Assembly (NCBI GenBank): GCA_910575565.1
Contig: CAJTFL010000023.1
Span: 1-64,000, forward strand
Origin: Lachnospiraceae bacterium
GTDB taxonomy: Bacteria; Bacillota; Clostridia; Lachnospirales; Lachnospiraceae
Direction: 5' to 3'
DNA: 64,000 bases
Shown: positions 17,219 through 26,248 of the stretch, piece by piece
Numbering within the stretch: position 1 is the stretch's first letter
How the letters are laid out: the number at the start of each line of letters is the position of its first letter
Made by a program: the position numbers and the translations under genes
Notes under the pieces: model-generated
What the model was told of the DNA's origin: nothing
The model's database searches: none
What the model saw: the letters and a program-made list of their open reading frames with translations, nothing else

Positions 17219-17437
17219 TTATAGGAATTGATCCTGCTCGGAAGGAACATACGTAGCAATATCTTCAATTTTGCAGTTTAAAATTTTGCATAAATCGTTT
17301 AGGGTTGTGGTTGTTAAAGGCTGATTTTTCCTGAGGCGGTCGAGTGTGGAATGGGATACACGGTGTTTATTCGTTAAGGAATAGGTCGATTCACCGGCAT
17401 TTTTCATGGTTCTCCAAAAACGGTCATACTGAATCAT
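17219..17437 (-). CDS. Small Cro/C1-type (XRE) helix-turn-helix protein
   Basis: This 72-residue protein has a single HTH domain: NKHRVSHSTLDRLRKNQPLT is followed by LNDLCKILNCKIEDI, the conserved second half of HTH_26-type regulators. It has no partner gene next to it. It probably regulates a local or its own promoter; the target is not visible. An AGGAAAG box precedes its start. Confidence 0.75.
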   Translation of the reverse strand: MIQYDRFWRTMKNAGESTYSLTNKHRVSHSTLDRLRKNQPLTTTTLNDLCKILNCKIEDIATYVPSEQDQFL

Positions 17438-17598
17438 TGCGCTTTCCTCCCAAAATAGTAATTATTAGTAAACATTGTATAACTACATTTTATGAGCTAA
17501 CCGCGAAAATGACCATGGTCAATAGAACGATTATGTTGATCAAACCTTTTAACCCTGGTATCATGAAAGCAGTAAAATCAGGAATAGGAGGGTTTCTT

Positions 17599-18993
17599 AT
17601 GGCAGTTTTGGCGGCATACATGGTTCCCCATCCGCCCCTTATCGTGCCGGATATCGGAAGAGGGGCGGAGGCGGCGATCGCAAATACCATTGACGCATAC
17701 AGGGAGGTGGCCAGGAGGATTGCAAGCGTTAAGCCGGATACCATTGTGGTCATTTCTCCCCATCAGGTGATGTACGCGGATTATTTTCACCTATCGCCGG
17801 GGAAGGGAGCCAAAGGCGATTTTGGCCGGTTTAGGGCTGGAAAGGTGAAAATGGAAGTTTCCTATGATACGGAGTTTGTGGGGGAGCTTTGCATCCAGGC
17901 TCAGGCTCAGGGGCTGGATGCGGGTACTCTTGGAGTTCGGGGAAGGCAGGATCAGGATTTGGATCATGGAACCATGGTTCCTCTGTATTTTGTAAATCAG
18001 TACTGGAAAGCTTATAAACTGGTAAGGGTCGGGCTTTCTGGTTTTCCCCTTACCGCCCATTACGCGCTGGGAGAGTGCATCCAGGAAACGGCCCAGATCC
18101 TGGACAGGAATGTGGTGGTCATTGGCAGCGGGGACTTGTCCCACAGGCTGAAAGAAGAAGGGCCTTATGGATTTAGGGCGGAAGGGCCAAAATACGACAG
18201 CCGGATCATGGACGTGATGGGGCGGGGAGCCTTTGGGGAGCTTTTGGAATTTCCTGAGGATTTCTGCGAGAAGGCAGGAGAGTGCGGACACCGGTCATTT
18301 ACCGTTATGGCCGGAGCCTTGGATCGGATGGCAGTAAAGGCGGACAGGCTTTCCTACGAAGGACCCTTTGGGGTAGGCTACGGCATCTGTTCTTATGAGG
18401 TGACAGGCAGGGATCCAGACAGGGATTTTCTGGGGCAGCATGAGGAAAAAGAACGGGAGCGCCTCTCGGTTTTGAGAGCCCGGGAGGACGGATACGTAAA
18501 ACTGGCCCGAAGAACCATAGAGACTTACGTTCAGACAAGGAAGATTCTGCCTGTTCCAAAGGAGCTTCCTGATGAATTGTACACCTTAAGAGCCGGGGTT
18601 TTCGTCTCAGTGAAAAAGGAAGGCCAGCTGAGAGGCTGCATCGGAACCATTCAGGCGGTGCAGGGCTGCCTGGCGGAAGAAATTATCCAGAATGCGGTCA
18701 GCGCCTGCAGCAGGGATCCTAGATTTTCCCCTATAGAGCCCAAGGAACTGGAGCAGCTTACCATCAGCGTAGATGTGCTGGGGGAGGCAAAAAAAATCGG
18801 CTCTCCCCAGGAGCTGGATGTGAAGCGGTATGGGGTGATTGTGAAAAATGGCAGGAGAAGAGGGCTTTTGCTGCCGGATTTAGACGGCGTGGATACGGTA
18901 ACACAGCAGATCGCCATAGCGAAGCAGAAAGCCGGGATCAGGGAAGAAGAGGATGTAGAGCTGGAGCGATTTGAGGTCGTTCGTCATCATTAG
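17599..18993 (+). CDS. AmmeMemoRadiSam system fusion protein (Memo domain + AMMECR1 domain)
   Basis: This 464-residue protein fuses two families. Residues 1-270 form a Memo-like/extradiol-dioxygenase-fold domain (LAAYMVPHPPLIVPDIG; VVISPHQVMYADYF; LDHGTMVPLYFV; GSGDLSHRL), with the histidines that line the metal site. Residues about 290-464 form an AMMECR1 domain (LRAGVFVSVKKEGQLRGCIG; ACSRDPRFSPI). Both functions remain biochemically unclear, but the pair plus a radical SAM enzyme is a recognised conserved trio. The start at 17599 has AGGAGGG upstream; a longer frame upstream lacks signals and overlaps the XRE gene. The radical SAM gene begins 11 nt later. Confidence 0.88.
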   Translation: MAVLAAYMVPHPPLIVPDIGRGAEAAIANTIDAYREVARRIASVKPDTIVVISPHQVMYADYFHLSPGKGAKGDFGRFRAGKVKMEVSYDTEFVGELCIQAQAQGLDAGTLGVRGRQDQDLDHGTMVPLYFVNQYWKAYKLVRVGLSGFPLTAHYALGECIQETAQILDRNVVVIGSGDLSHRLKEEGPYGFRAEGPKYDSRIMDVMGRGAFGELLEFPEDFCEKAGECGHRSFTVMAGALDRMAVKADRLSYEGPFGVGYGICSYEVTGRDPDRDFLGQHEEKERERLSVLRAREDGYVKLARRTIETYVQTRKILPVPKELPDELYTLRAGVFVSVKKEGQLRGCIGTIQAVQGCLAEEIIQNAVSACSRDPRFSPIEPKELEQLTISVDVLGEAKKIGSPQELDVKRYGVIVKNGRRRGLLLPDLDGVDTVTQQIAIAKQKAGIREEEDVELERFEVVRHH

Positions 18994-19004
18994 GGGAGAA
19001 GATT

Positions 19005-19835
19005 ATGAAAGCGGTTTGTCCGGTTTGTATGCATCACTGCTGCCTGGAGGAAGGGCAGAGGGGGCTCTGCGGAGCCAGGAAGAATGAAGGCGGAAGGATC
19101 TTGTGCGGCAATTACGGAAAAGTGACTTCCCTGGCTTTAGATCCCATTGAGAAAAAGCCTTTGAAAATGTTTAAGCCGGGAAGCCTGGTTTTGTCCGTGG
19201 GAAGCTATGGCTGCAACTTAAGCTGTCCCTTTTGCCAGAACCATTCTATCTCCATGGCCGGACGGGCTGGGGCTTTGCCCGAAACCGTTGATGTCAGCCC
19301 GGATGTTTTGGCTGAGAAGGCTTATCAGCTTAAAGGTTTTGGCAATACCGGTCTGGCGTTTACCTATAATGAGCCTTTGGTGGGCTGGGAATATGTGCGG
19401 GATACGGCTCGGCTGGTGAAGGAAAAGGGGATGGACAATATCCTGGTGACAAACGGAAGCGCATCTGCGGAAATATTGGAGGAGCTGCTTCCCTATGTGG
19501 ACGCCATGAACATTGATCTGAAGGGGTTTTGTCAGGAATACTACCGCAAGCTTGGAGGCGATCTGGAGATGGTAAAGGAATTCATTGCACGGGCAGCCCG
19601 TTCCTGCCATGTGGAGCTTACCACCTTGATCGTGCCGGGGGAGAATGACTTGCCGGAAGAAATGGAGCAGGAGGCCATGTGGATCAGGTCTGTGGGAGAG
19701 GAGATCCCCCTCCACGTGACCAGATTTTTCCCCAGGTATCGTATGACCGACAGGGAGGCCACAAATGCGGCCAAAGTCTGTGGCCTGGCGGAACGGGCCA
19801 GGAAATACTTAAAGTATGTGTTTTTGGGAAATTAA
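19005..19835 (+). CDS. AmmeMemoRadiSam system radical SAM enzyme
   Basis: This 276-residue radical SAM protein has the CxxxCxxC iron-sulfur motif at GCNLSCPFCQNHS (Cys 70, 74, 77) and an additional N-terminal cysteine cluster (CPVCMHHC, then GLCGARKNEGGRILC) characteristic of this subfamily. It lies directly downstream of the Memo-AMMECR1 fusion in one operon. It resembles pyruvate-formate-lyase activating enzymes (TNGSASAEILEELLPYVDAM), but its substrate is unknown. Confidence 0.88.
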   Translation: MKAVCPVCMHHCCLEEGQRGLCGARKNEGGRILCGNYGKVTSLALDPIEKKPLKMFKPGSLVLSVGSYGCNLSCPFCQNHSISMAGRAGALPETVDVSPDVLAEKAYQLKGFGNTGLAFTYNEPLVGWEYVRDTARLVKEKGMDNILVTNGSASAEILEELLPYVDAMNIDLKGFCQEYYRKLGGDLEMVKEFIARAARSCHVELTTLIVPGENDLPEEMEQEAMWIRSVGEEIPLHVTRFFPRYRMTDREATNAAKVCGLAERARKYLKYVFLGN

Positions 19836-19855
19836 GCGCAAGGGGAGGAATTCAG

Positions 19856-20650
19856 ATGGCAGTAAAATATTATGATATTGGGGTAAATCTGTTCTGCAAG
19901 CAGTTTCTAAACCCGGAAAAGATTATTGCCGATGCCGAAAAGGCGGAGGTTTTGTGTATTCTTACCGGCACGGATCCGAAAGAGAATCAAAAAGTCGATT
20001 CCTTTACAAAAAACCATCAAGTCTACGGCACAGCAGGAATCCATCCCCACAACGCGGATTTTGCCAGCCAGGAGGATTTTGACCAGATCGAAAAAATCAT
20101 AGCAAGCAATCCGAAGATCGTGGCAGTGGGGGAGTGCGGCCTTGATTTTGACCGTATGTTTTCCGGGAAAGAAAATCAGATCCGGTGTCTGGAAAAGCAT
20201 ATCGTGCTGGCGGAGAGATTGGAAAAGCCTTTGTTTCTCCATGAGCGCAGCGCATCTGCAGATTTGATCAAGAGGTTTAAAAAGCACCCGGATATCTGCA
20301 AAAGATCCGTAGTTCACTGTTTTACGGGGAATAAAACGGTTCTGGAGCAGTATCTTTCCATGGGATTTGCCATCGGCATAACCGGATGGATCTGCGATGA
20401 CAGGCGGGCGAAGGAGCTGCGGGAAGCGGTGAAGATAATCCCCCTTGACCGGATCCTGGTGGAGACAGATGCCCCTTATCTTACGCCCCGGAATGTGCCG
20501 GGGCTTGAGAGAACTAATGTTCCCGGGAATATCGTCCATGTGGTCAGGGAGTTGGCAAAATACATGAAAGTGCGGGAGGAAGAGCTGATCTGGCACGCCA
20601 GGGAAAATACGGAGAGGATATTTTCCTTGGATCGGGAGGCAGGGGGTTGA
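19856..20650 (+). CDS. TatD-family metal-dependent hydrolase (DNase)
   Basis: This 264-residue amidohydrolase-fold protein has the TatD landmarks: DIGVNLF near the N-terminus, AGIHPHNADF, VGECGLDFDRM, LFLHERSASADL, VVHCFTGNK and VETDAPYLTPRNV. These supply the metal-binding His, Glu and Asp residues of a 3'-5' exonuclease/hydrolase. GGGAGGAATTCAG precedes the ATG. It is the third gene after the Memo-AMMECR1 and radical SAM genes and is followed by a strong terminator. Confidence 0.9.
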   Translation: MAVKYYDIGVNLFCKQFLNPEKIIADAEKAEVLCILTGTDPKENQKVDSFTKNHQVYGTAGIHPHNADFASQEDFDQIEKIIASNPKIVAVGECGLDFDRMFSGKENQIRCLEKHIVLAERLEKPLFLHERSASADLIKRFKKHPDICKRSVVHCFTGNKTVLEQYLSMGFAIGITGWICDDRRAKELREAVKIIPLDRILVETDAPYLTPRNVPGLERTNVPGNIVHVVRELAKYMKVREEELIWHARENTERIFSLDREAGG

Positions 20651-20707
20651 CCAAAAGGAAGCGCCAAAAGATCGATAAGTCTGTAACCGATTAATTTCTA
20701 TTTTTAG

Positions 20708-20733
20708 AAGGCCTGTGCAAGCAGGCCTTTTTT
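20708..20733 (+). terminator. Intrinsic terminator after the tatD-like gene
   Basis: AAGGCCTG and CAGGCCTT form an 8-bp stem with a 6-nt loop, followed by a T-tract. Strong Rho-independent terminator. Confidence 0.85.
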
Positions 20734-21059
20734 CTATGCGGATATAATCCGCAATATTTCCCTGATGTAATTTAGGATGAATTTTGTCCAGATTTTTGAC
20801 CGGTTGCCCCCGGGATAGGCCTGCGTTGTATTGAAGGTAGGGGATTCAATATGCCTCGCGCCCTATATGAAAAAAGGCGCAAACCATTAGGGTGTGTTTG
20901 AAAAATCCGATCAGTGATAGGATAAAGTCTGACAAGTTATAGAAATGGGGTAATGAAAATGCTATGATCGAAAACACAATAAGGATTCGGAATAACAGGA
21001 CACAGGCCAGTCAGTCCTTCCGACACTTACAAAAAATCAGAAAAAAGGAGGAAGCGTAC
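20734..21059 (+). other. Leader region of the ABC importer operon
   Basis: No gene. A possible promoter (TTGAAA near 20899 and GATAAA 17 bp later) and a TATGAT near 20960 are weak candidates. The far 3' part holds the AAAGGAGGAAG ribosome-binding site of the lipoprotein gene. Confidence 0.35.
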
Positions 21060-22553
21060 ATGAAAAAAGGAAGAACAGCCCTGTTGGCATCGGCTTTGGT
21101 TTTGTCGATGACCGCCTGCGGCAGCACAGGGGGAGCATCCGCAGGATCCGGGAAGGGAGATGACAGCATTTACACGGTTACTATGGTGCTGAAAGGCACA
21201 CAGCAGCCGGATGAAGAACGGATTGAAGGGAAAATTAATGAAATATTGGAAAAGGAATTAAATGCAAGGCTGGATCTTGTGGTTCTGCCATGGGCAAGTG
21301 CGAACCAGCAGATGCAGCTTATGCTGGCCGGTGATGAAAAAATTGACGTTTTTTACAATGACGGGACGACAGCCGTGCGGTACATGAACAGCGGACAAAT
21401 CCTGGATATGAACGAATTAGTGGATAAATACGGAAAAAATCTGAAGGAAATTTACGGTGAGGATGTCTTAAAGTCCAATACCGTAGATGGTTTTTTGTAC
21501 GGCGTCCCCAATCAGATTGAGCGCGGGAGCATTCCGGCGATTTATATGAGAAAAGACCTTGTGGAAAAGTATAATATTGATCCATCGGCAATCAAAGAAC
21601 CTAAGGATTTGGAGGCTGTTTTTGAAACGGTTAAGGCAGGAGAACCGGATATGACCATGCTGTTTTCGGCAAATGAAGATGCGCCAGTCACCCGCCTGTT
21701 TGCAGGAGATAATCTGTCGGACAGCAATTATCTGGGGGTGATTATGGATCAGGAGAACAGCACGACGATTGAGAATTTCTATGCCACGGACTGGTATAAA
21801 GAAACGACAGCCATGCTTCATGACTGGTATGAAAAAGGATATATCAGCAAGGATGCAGGAACAGATACAGAGAACTGGAGAACGGTGTGCAAGGCCGGAA
21901 ATCTGTTTTCCATCTTTTTCTCCTATCATCCGGGAACCCCGGTCGAATTTGAGAGTTCTACCGGATATGAGTTTGAAATTGTAAAATTCAGGGATTATCC
22001 GATTAAGAATTGCCAGACATACAATAATGTGACCTTTTCCATTGCTCAAAATTCAGAAAATCCGGAAAAAACCATGGAAGTCCTGGATTACCTTTATGGA
22101 AGCCCGGAGCTTATGAACCTGTTAATCTGGGGAGAAAAAGGAACGGATTATGTGATGGAAGATGAGGAGAATGGGATTATTAATTTCCCGGAAGGAATAA
22201 CTGCGGAAACCGTAGGATATAGCCTGAATCTGGGATGGGAGCTTCCTAATCAGTTTATCGCTCATAAGTGGACAGGCTCAGATCCCCAGCTCTGGGAAAA
22301 GATGGAAGAATTTAATGATTCGGCAAAGGAATCTACAGCCGTTGGATTTTTCTTCAATAATTCAGGATATGACAATCAGATTGCAGCCCTCAGCAACGTG
22401 GTAAAGCAGTATTCGATTTCACTTAACAGCGGTTCAGCCGATCCGGAAGTTTACCTTCCTCAGTTTTTGGAAGCATTAGAGCAGGCGGGGATTGACGAAT
22501 TGATTGCGGCAAAGCAAGAACAGTTTGATCAGTGGCTTGCAGCAAAAGAGTAA
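21060..22553 (+). CDS. Extracellular solute-binding lipoprotein of an oligosaccharide ABC importer
   Basis: This 497-residue protein starts with a lipoprotein signal (MKKGRTALLASALVLSMTAC), with Cys 20 as the lipidation site, followed by a Gly/Ser-rich linker. The remainder has the type 1 extracellular solute-binding fold (MLAGDEKIDVFYNDGTTAVR; DLEAVFETVKAGEPDM; NSENPEKTMEVLDYLY), like LipO/YtcQ proteins paired with LplB/YtcP permeases. An AAGGAGG box and the signal peptide define the start; an in-frame extension of 32 codons upstream is rejected. It captures a sugar ligand outside the cell; the GH3 gene in the operon suggests a beta-glucoside. Confidence 0.9.
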   Translation: MKKGRTALLASALVLSMTACGSTGGASAGSGKGDDSIYTVTMVLKGTQQPDEERIEGKINEILEKELNARLDLVVLPWASANQQMQLMLAGDEKIDVFYNDGTTAVRYMNSGQILDMNELVDKYGKNLKEIYGEDVLKSNTVDGFLYGVPNQIERGSIPAIYMRKDLVEKYNIDPSAIKEPKDLEAVFETVKAGEPDMTMLFSANEDAPVTRLFAGDNLSDSNYLGVIMDQENSTTIENFYATDWYKETTAMLHDWYEKGYISKDAGTDTENWRTVCKAGNLFSIFFSYHPGTPVEFESSTGYEFEIVKFRDYPIKNCQTYNNVTFSIAQNSENPEKTMEVLDYLYGSPELMNLLIWGEKGTDYVMEDEENGIINFPEGITAETVGYSLNLGWELPNQFIAHKWTGSDPQLWEKMEEFNDSAKESTAVGFFFNNSGYDNQIAALSNVVKQYSISLNSGSADPEVYLPQFLEALEQAGIDELIAAKQEQFDQWLAAKE

Positions 22554-22577
22554 TGATCTTAACGGAATAGGAAAAAG

Positions 22578-22616
22578 ACCTGCACAGGATTACGGCGTTT
22601 GTGTGCAGGTTTTTTT
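22578..22616 (+). terminator. Attenuating terminator between binding protein and permease
   Basis: ACCTGCAC (22578-22585) and GTGCAGGT (22603-22610) pair perfectly and are followed by seven T residues. It would raise the level of binding-protein mRNA over permease mRNA, a common arrangement in such importers. Confidence 0.75.
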
Positions 22617-22636
22617 AAAAAAGGAGAATTAAATTT

Positions 22637-23560
22637 ATGGATAAAAACACACGGTTAAAGAAATTGAAGGAACATTTGCCTTTATTTTTAATGATGCTGC
22701 CGGGAATCGTTTATCTTTTAATTAATAACTATATTCCTATGGCTGGGATTATCATTGCTTTTAAGAAACTGAACTTTTCAAAGGGAATTTTTGCCAGCCC
22801 CTGGGCAGGCTTGGAGAATTTTAAATTCCTTTTCGATTCACCAGATGCGTGGATTATTACAAGAAATACTTTGCTGTACAATGTTGCCTTTATTCTTGTC
22901 AACATGGTAGTGGGAATAGCAATCGCCATATTGATCTGTGAAGTGCGCAACACAAACCTAAAAAAACTCTATCAGAGCGCCATACTTCTTCCTTTTTTGA
23001 TGTCTATGGTAATCTTAAGTTATATCGTTTATGCATTGCTGAGTTCAGAAAACGGACTGATCAATAATACGGTACTTCCTGCATTGGGAATTTCAACGAT
23101 TCAGTGGTATCAGCAGCCCGAATACTGGCCCTTTATCCTGGTCATTGCAAACTGCTGGAAAGGCGTGGGATATGGATGCCTGATCTATATTGCCTCACTG
23201 GTGGGCATTGACCCGTCTTTTTATGAGGCAGCCAGGCTTGACGGGGCAAGCAAGTGGCAGGAAATTACAAAGATTACGCTGCCCTGTCTTGTGCCAACGA
23301 TCATTACCCTGCTTTTGCTGAGCATAGGAAGAATTTTCTATTCCGATTTCGGCCTGTTTTATCAAGTACCCATGAACTCCGGCGTGCTGTTCCCGACAAC
23401 GAATGTTATTGATACGTATGTGTACAGAGCGTTGGTTGAGCAGGGAAATATCAGTATGTCCTCTGCGGCAGGGGTTTATCAGTCATTGGTAGGTTTTGCG
23501 GTGGTTATGTTTAGTAACTGGATTGTGCGCAGGGTGGATAAAGATCAGGCGCTGTTTTAG
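22637..23560 (+). CDS. ABC sugar permease, LplB type
   Basis: This 307-residue integral membrane protein has six predicted hydrophobic segments (first at PLFLMMLPGIVYLLINNYIP). The EAA loop (YEAARLDGASKWQEITKITLPCL) docks to the transporter ATPase. It belongs to the LplB/polysaccharide permease family. No ATPase gene lies nearby, so it probably uses a shared MsmX-like ATPase. It pairs with the second permease 11 nt downstream. Confidence 0.9.
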   Translation: MDKNTRLKKLKEHLPLFLMMLPGIVYLLINNYIPMAGIIIAFKKLNFSKGIFASPWAGLENFKFLFDSPDAWIITRNTLLYNVAFILVNMVVGIAIAILICEVRNTNLKKLYQSAILLPFLMSMVILSYIVYALLSSENGLINNTVLPALGISTIQWYQQPEYWPFILVIANCWKGVGYGCLIYIASLVGIDPSFYEAARLDGASKWQEITKITLPCLVPTIITLLLLSIGRIFYSDFGLFYQVPMNSGVLFPTTNVIDTYVYRALVEQGNISMSSAAGVYQSLVGFAVVMFSNWIVRRVDKDQALF

Positions 23561-23571
23561 GAGGGGAAACT

Positions 23572-24474
23572 ATGCCGAATTCAAAAAAAAGCAGGCAATT
23601 TCAATTGCTGATCAATATAGTTATGATGGTTATTGTATTAACGGTAGTTCTGCCGTTTTTACTGGTATTTATTTCTTCGATTACCGATGAAAATGTGCTG
23701 ATACGAAACGGCTATTCCTTCTTTCCTCAAAAAATAAGCCTGTATGCCTATCAGTATATCATTGGGCAGGGAGGGAAGATCCTGCGTGCCTATGGAGTGA
23801 CGATTTTCGTTACCTTTGTGGGAACTGCTCTTAATCTGGCGATGTCCGCCCTGCTTGCCTATCCTTTATCCATAAAGACACTGCCGTACCGCAGGGCAAT
23901 TACATTCTTTGTATTTTTCACCATGCTGTTTAATGGCGGACTTGTGCCTACTTACTTAATGTATGTTAACTATTTCCATATCAAAAATACGCTGTGGGCG
24001 CTGATTGTTCCCAATTTGCTTCTCAGCGCAAACAATGTACTGATGATCCGAAGTTACTTTATCACCAGCATTCCAGAGGCACTTTTTGAGGCAGCCAAGA
24101 TTGACGGTGCGGGGCACATGAAAATCTTTACTGTTCTCGCCCTGCCTTTGGGCAAACCGATACTTGTAACCATGGGGCTTTTTTCAGGGCTGGCCTATTG
24201 GAATGACTGGACAAATGGTTTATACTATTTATCAGGAAATAACGGACAAAAGCTGTACAGCATCCAAAATTTGCTGAACCAGATGATCACAAATATCCAA
24301 TATTTGTCCAGCGGCAAGGTGGCAGGCAATATTGGCGCTGAGGTAGCAAAGCTGCCGGCAACATCCATAAGAATGGCGATTGCGTTTATTGCCATGCTTC
24401 CGCTGTTTGTTATCTATCCGTTCCTTCAGAAATATTTTGCTGAAGGGATTACCTTGGGGGCAGTGAAAGGATAG
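23572..24474 (+). CDS. ABC sugar permease, YtcP type (carbohydrate permease 2)
   Basis: This 300-residue protein has six hydrophobic segments and an EAA motif (FEAAKIDGAGHMKIFTVLALPL). An N-terminal segment (LLINIVMMVIVLTVVLPFLL) and the LAYPLSIKTLPYRRAI stretch are typical of YtcP-type second permeases. It completes the membrane channel with the upstream permease. An AGGAGGGG box precedes the ATG. The histidine kinase gene starts 28 nt downstream. Confidence 0.9.
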   Translation: MPNSKKSRQFQLLINIVMMVIVLTVVLPFLLVFISSITDENVLIRNGYSFFPQKISLYAYQYIIGQGGKILRAYGVTIFVTFVGTALNLAMSALLAYPLSIKTLPYRRAITFFVFFTMLFNGGLVPTYLMYVNYFHIKNTLWALIVPNLLLSANNVLMIRSYFITSIPEALFEAAKIDGAGHMKIFTVLALPLGKPILVTMGLFSGLAYWNDWTNGLYYLSGNNGQKLYSIQNLLNQMITNIQYLSSGKVAGNIGAEVAKLPATSIRMAIAFIAMLPLFVIYPFLQKYFAEGITLGAVKG

Positions 24475-24502
24475 GTGGCAGGGGAAAAGGGGGATACCGA
24501 TC

Positions 24503-26248
24503 ATGCATGATGCTCCAGAACACAGAAAACAGAGGACCATGACACAGCAGATGAAGCTTCTGCTGGTTGTGCTGCTGCTGATACTGGCGGTATATATCAC
24601 AGGAAGCCTGTTGGTATTGGGGCAGATCCGGCGGCGGGCGCTTAGGGATATGGATGAAATGTCAACACTGTATACCAATGAACTGGATAACCGTTTTCTG
24701 AGAATTAGCCGAAAACTTTTTTCCACAATTATGGAGAAAAGGCAGCCGGGATCCGTGTTTTGGAATTATGTGAATATGATTCTGGATGAAGAGGAAACGA
24801 TGGAATACCCCTTGTCTAGGCTTCGGGAACTGTATTTATCAGGAATTTGGGAGTATGGCCAGGAATATCAGCTTTTTCTTTATCTTAACGAGAGGAATGA
24901 GTACTGGCATCTAAGCTTGACGCCAGAGGGAGGATATACGGTTCCCGAAGCGGTTAAAGAAGCGATGAAGGAACAGGCCAGAGCTGTGCAGGATGACTCT
25001 TATTCCGTAAAAAAGAAATGGAATATTGTCACCTGCGGGGGAGAAACTTATATGTGCAAGATCGCCCAGGGCGAGGGAGTCAGCATTGGCTGTTATGTGA
25101 ACGTGAAAAGCATCCTGGAACCGTTTTCCAGGATCACGGTAGGAGAGCAGGGCTATGTTTGCCTGGTGGATGAAGAGGGAAATTGTGTGATCCTGCTGAC
25201 TCATGAAGGAATTTCCGATGTTGGTTCAGGGAATGAGGCAGTCGGCGTATATTCTATCCGCAAAACTCTTCGTCAGGCGCCTTTTGAGATTCAGATGCGG
25301 GTGTCTGGGGAGAGGCTTATCCAGATCATGATGGGAAGCGTTGTGGTGCTTGCCGTTATTGCCGGCATATTAATTGGGGCCGCAGCATTTATCCTGCTGA
25401 GCCTGAAACGAAATTTAATCGCCCCGATTCAGACGTTTATCGATGATTTGGAAGGCTATGATGAAGGGAGCAGTTCGATTTCCATTACCGAAAGCGGCCT
25501 TTTGGAGCTGGAGAGAATTGATGATAAATTTAAACATATGATTCGCCAGATCCAAAAGCTGAAGATTAGCCTGTATGAACAGGAACTGGAAAAGCAGAAA
25601 ATAGAAAACGCTTATCTTAAGCTGCAGATTAAACCGCATTTTTATTTAAATTGCCTGAACTTTATTTACAGCATGATTGACTTTGGAAAATATGCTTATG
25701 CCCAACGCATGAGCAAGATTACTGCGGAATATCTGACCTATATTTTTCGGAATGCAAATGAATGGGTTCCGGTAACTGCAGAGGTGGAACATTGCCGGAA
25801 TTATCTTAAAATCCTGCTTCTGCGTTATCCGGAAAGCTTTGAATATTATATCGAGGTACAGGAAGAGATTCAGGATGCCTTAATCTTTCCCTTTTTGATT
25901 CAGGTTTTTGTAGAAAACGCGGCGAAACACGCATTGACGCTGACGGAAAAAATACTGATATCCGTTACGGTTTATCCAGAAGACAGGGATGACGGAAAAT
26001 ATGTGAATATTTATATTTCCGATACTGGAAAAGGGTTTCCTTGGCATATCCTGCAGAAGCTGCAGGCAGGGGAAAGCCTGGCAGACAGAGGACAGCATAT
26101 GGGGATTGAAAACTGCAAAAAACGTTTCCGGTACTATTATCGGGAAAAAGGCGAGCTATACTTTGAAAACAGCCCCCTGGGCGGTGCGATTGTGGATATT
26201 CATCTTCCATACGAAAAAGGTGGAAATAATGAATCTATTACTGGTTGA
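24503..26248 (+). CDS. Membrane sensor histidine kinase, YesM type
   Basis: This 581-residue protein has one N-terminal transmembrane helix (MKLLLVVLLLILAVYITGSL), an extracellular sensing domain of about 230 residues, a second helix (VVVLAVIAGILIGAAAFILL near residue 275) and a HAMP-like segment. The His_kinase domain follows with the phosphoacceptor in LKLQIKPHFYLNCLNFIYSM. The ATPase part includes FVENAAKHAL (N box) and DTGKGFP (G box). This is the YesM family, usually paired with AraC-type response regulators controlling sugar import. Its stop overlaps the regulator start by 20 nt. Confidence 0.91.
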   Translation: MHDAPEHRKQRTMTQQMKLLLVVLLLILAVYITGSLLVLGQIRRRALRDMDEMSTLYTNELDNRFLRISRKLFSTIMEKRQPGSVFWNYVNMILDEEETMEYPLSRLRELYLSGIWEYGQEYQLFLYLNERNEYWHLSLTPEGGYTVPEAVKEAMKEQARAVQDDSYSVKKKWNIVTCGGETYMCKIAQGEGVSIGCYVNVKSILEPFSRITVGEQGYVCLVDEEGNCVILLTHEGISDVGSGNEAVGVYSIRKTLRQAPFEIQMRVSGERLIQIMMGSVVVLAVIAGILIGAAAFILLSLKRNLIAPIQTFIDDLEGYDEGSSSISITESGLLELERIDDKFKHMIRQIQKLKISLYEQELEKQKIENAYLKLQIKPHFYLNCLNFIYSMIDFGKYAYAQRMSKITAEYLTYIFRNANEWVPVTAEVEHCRNYLKILLLRYPESFEYYIEVQEEIQDALIFPFLIQVFVENAAKHALTLTEKILISVTVYPEDRDDGKYVNIYISDTGKGFPWHILQKLQAGESLADRGQHMGIENCKKRFRYYYREKGELYFENSPLGGAIVDIHLPYEKGGNNESITG

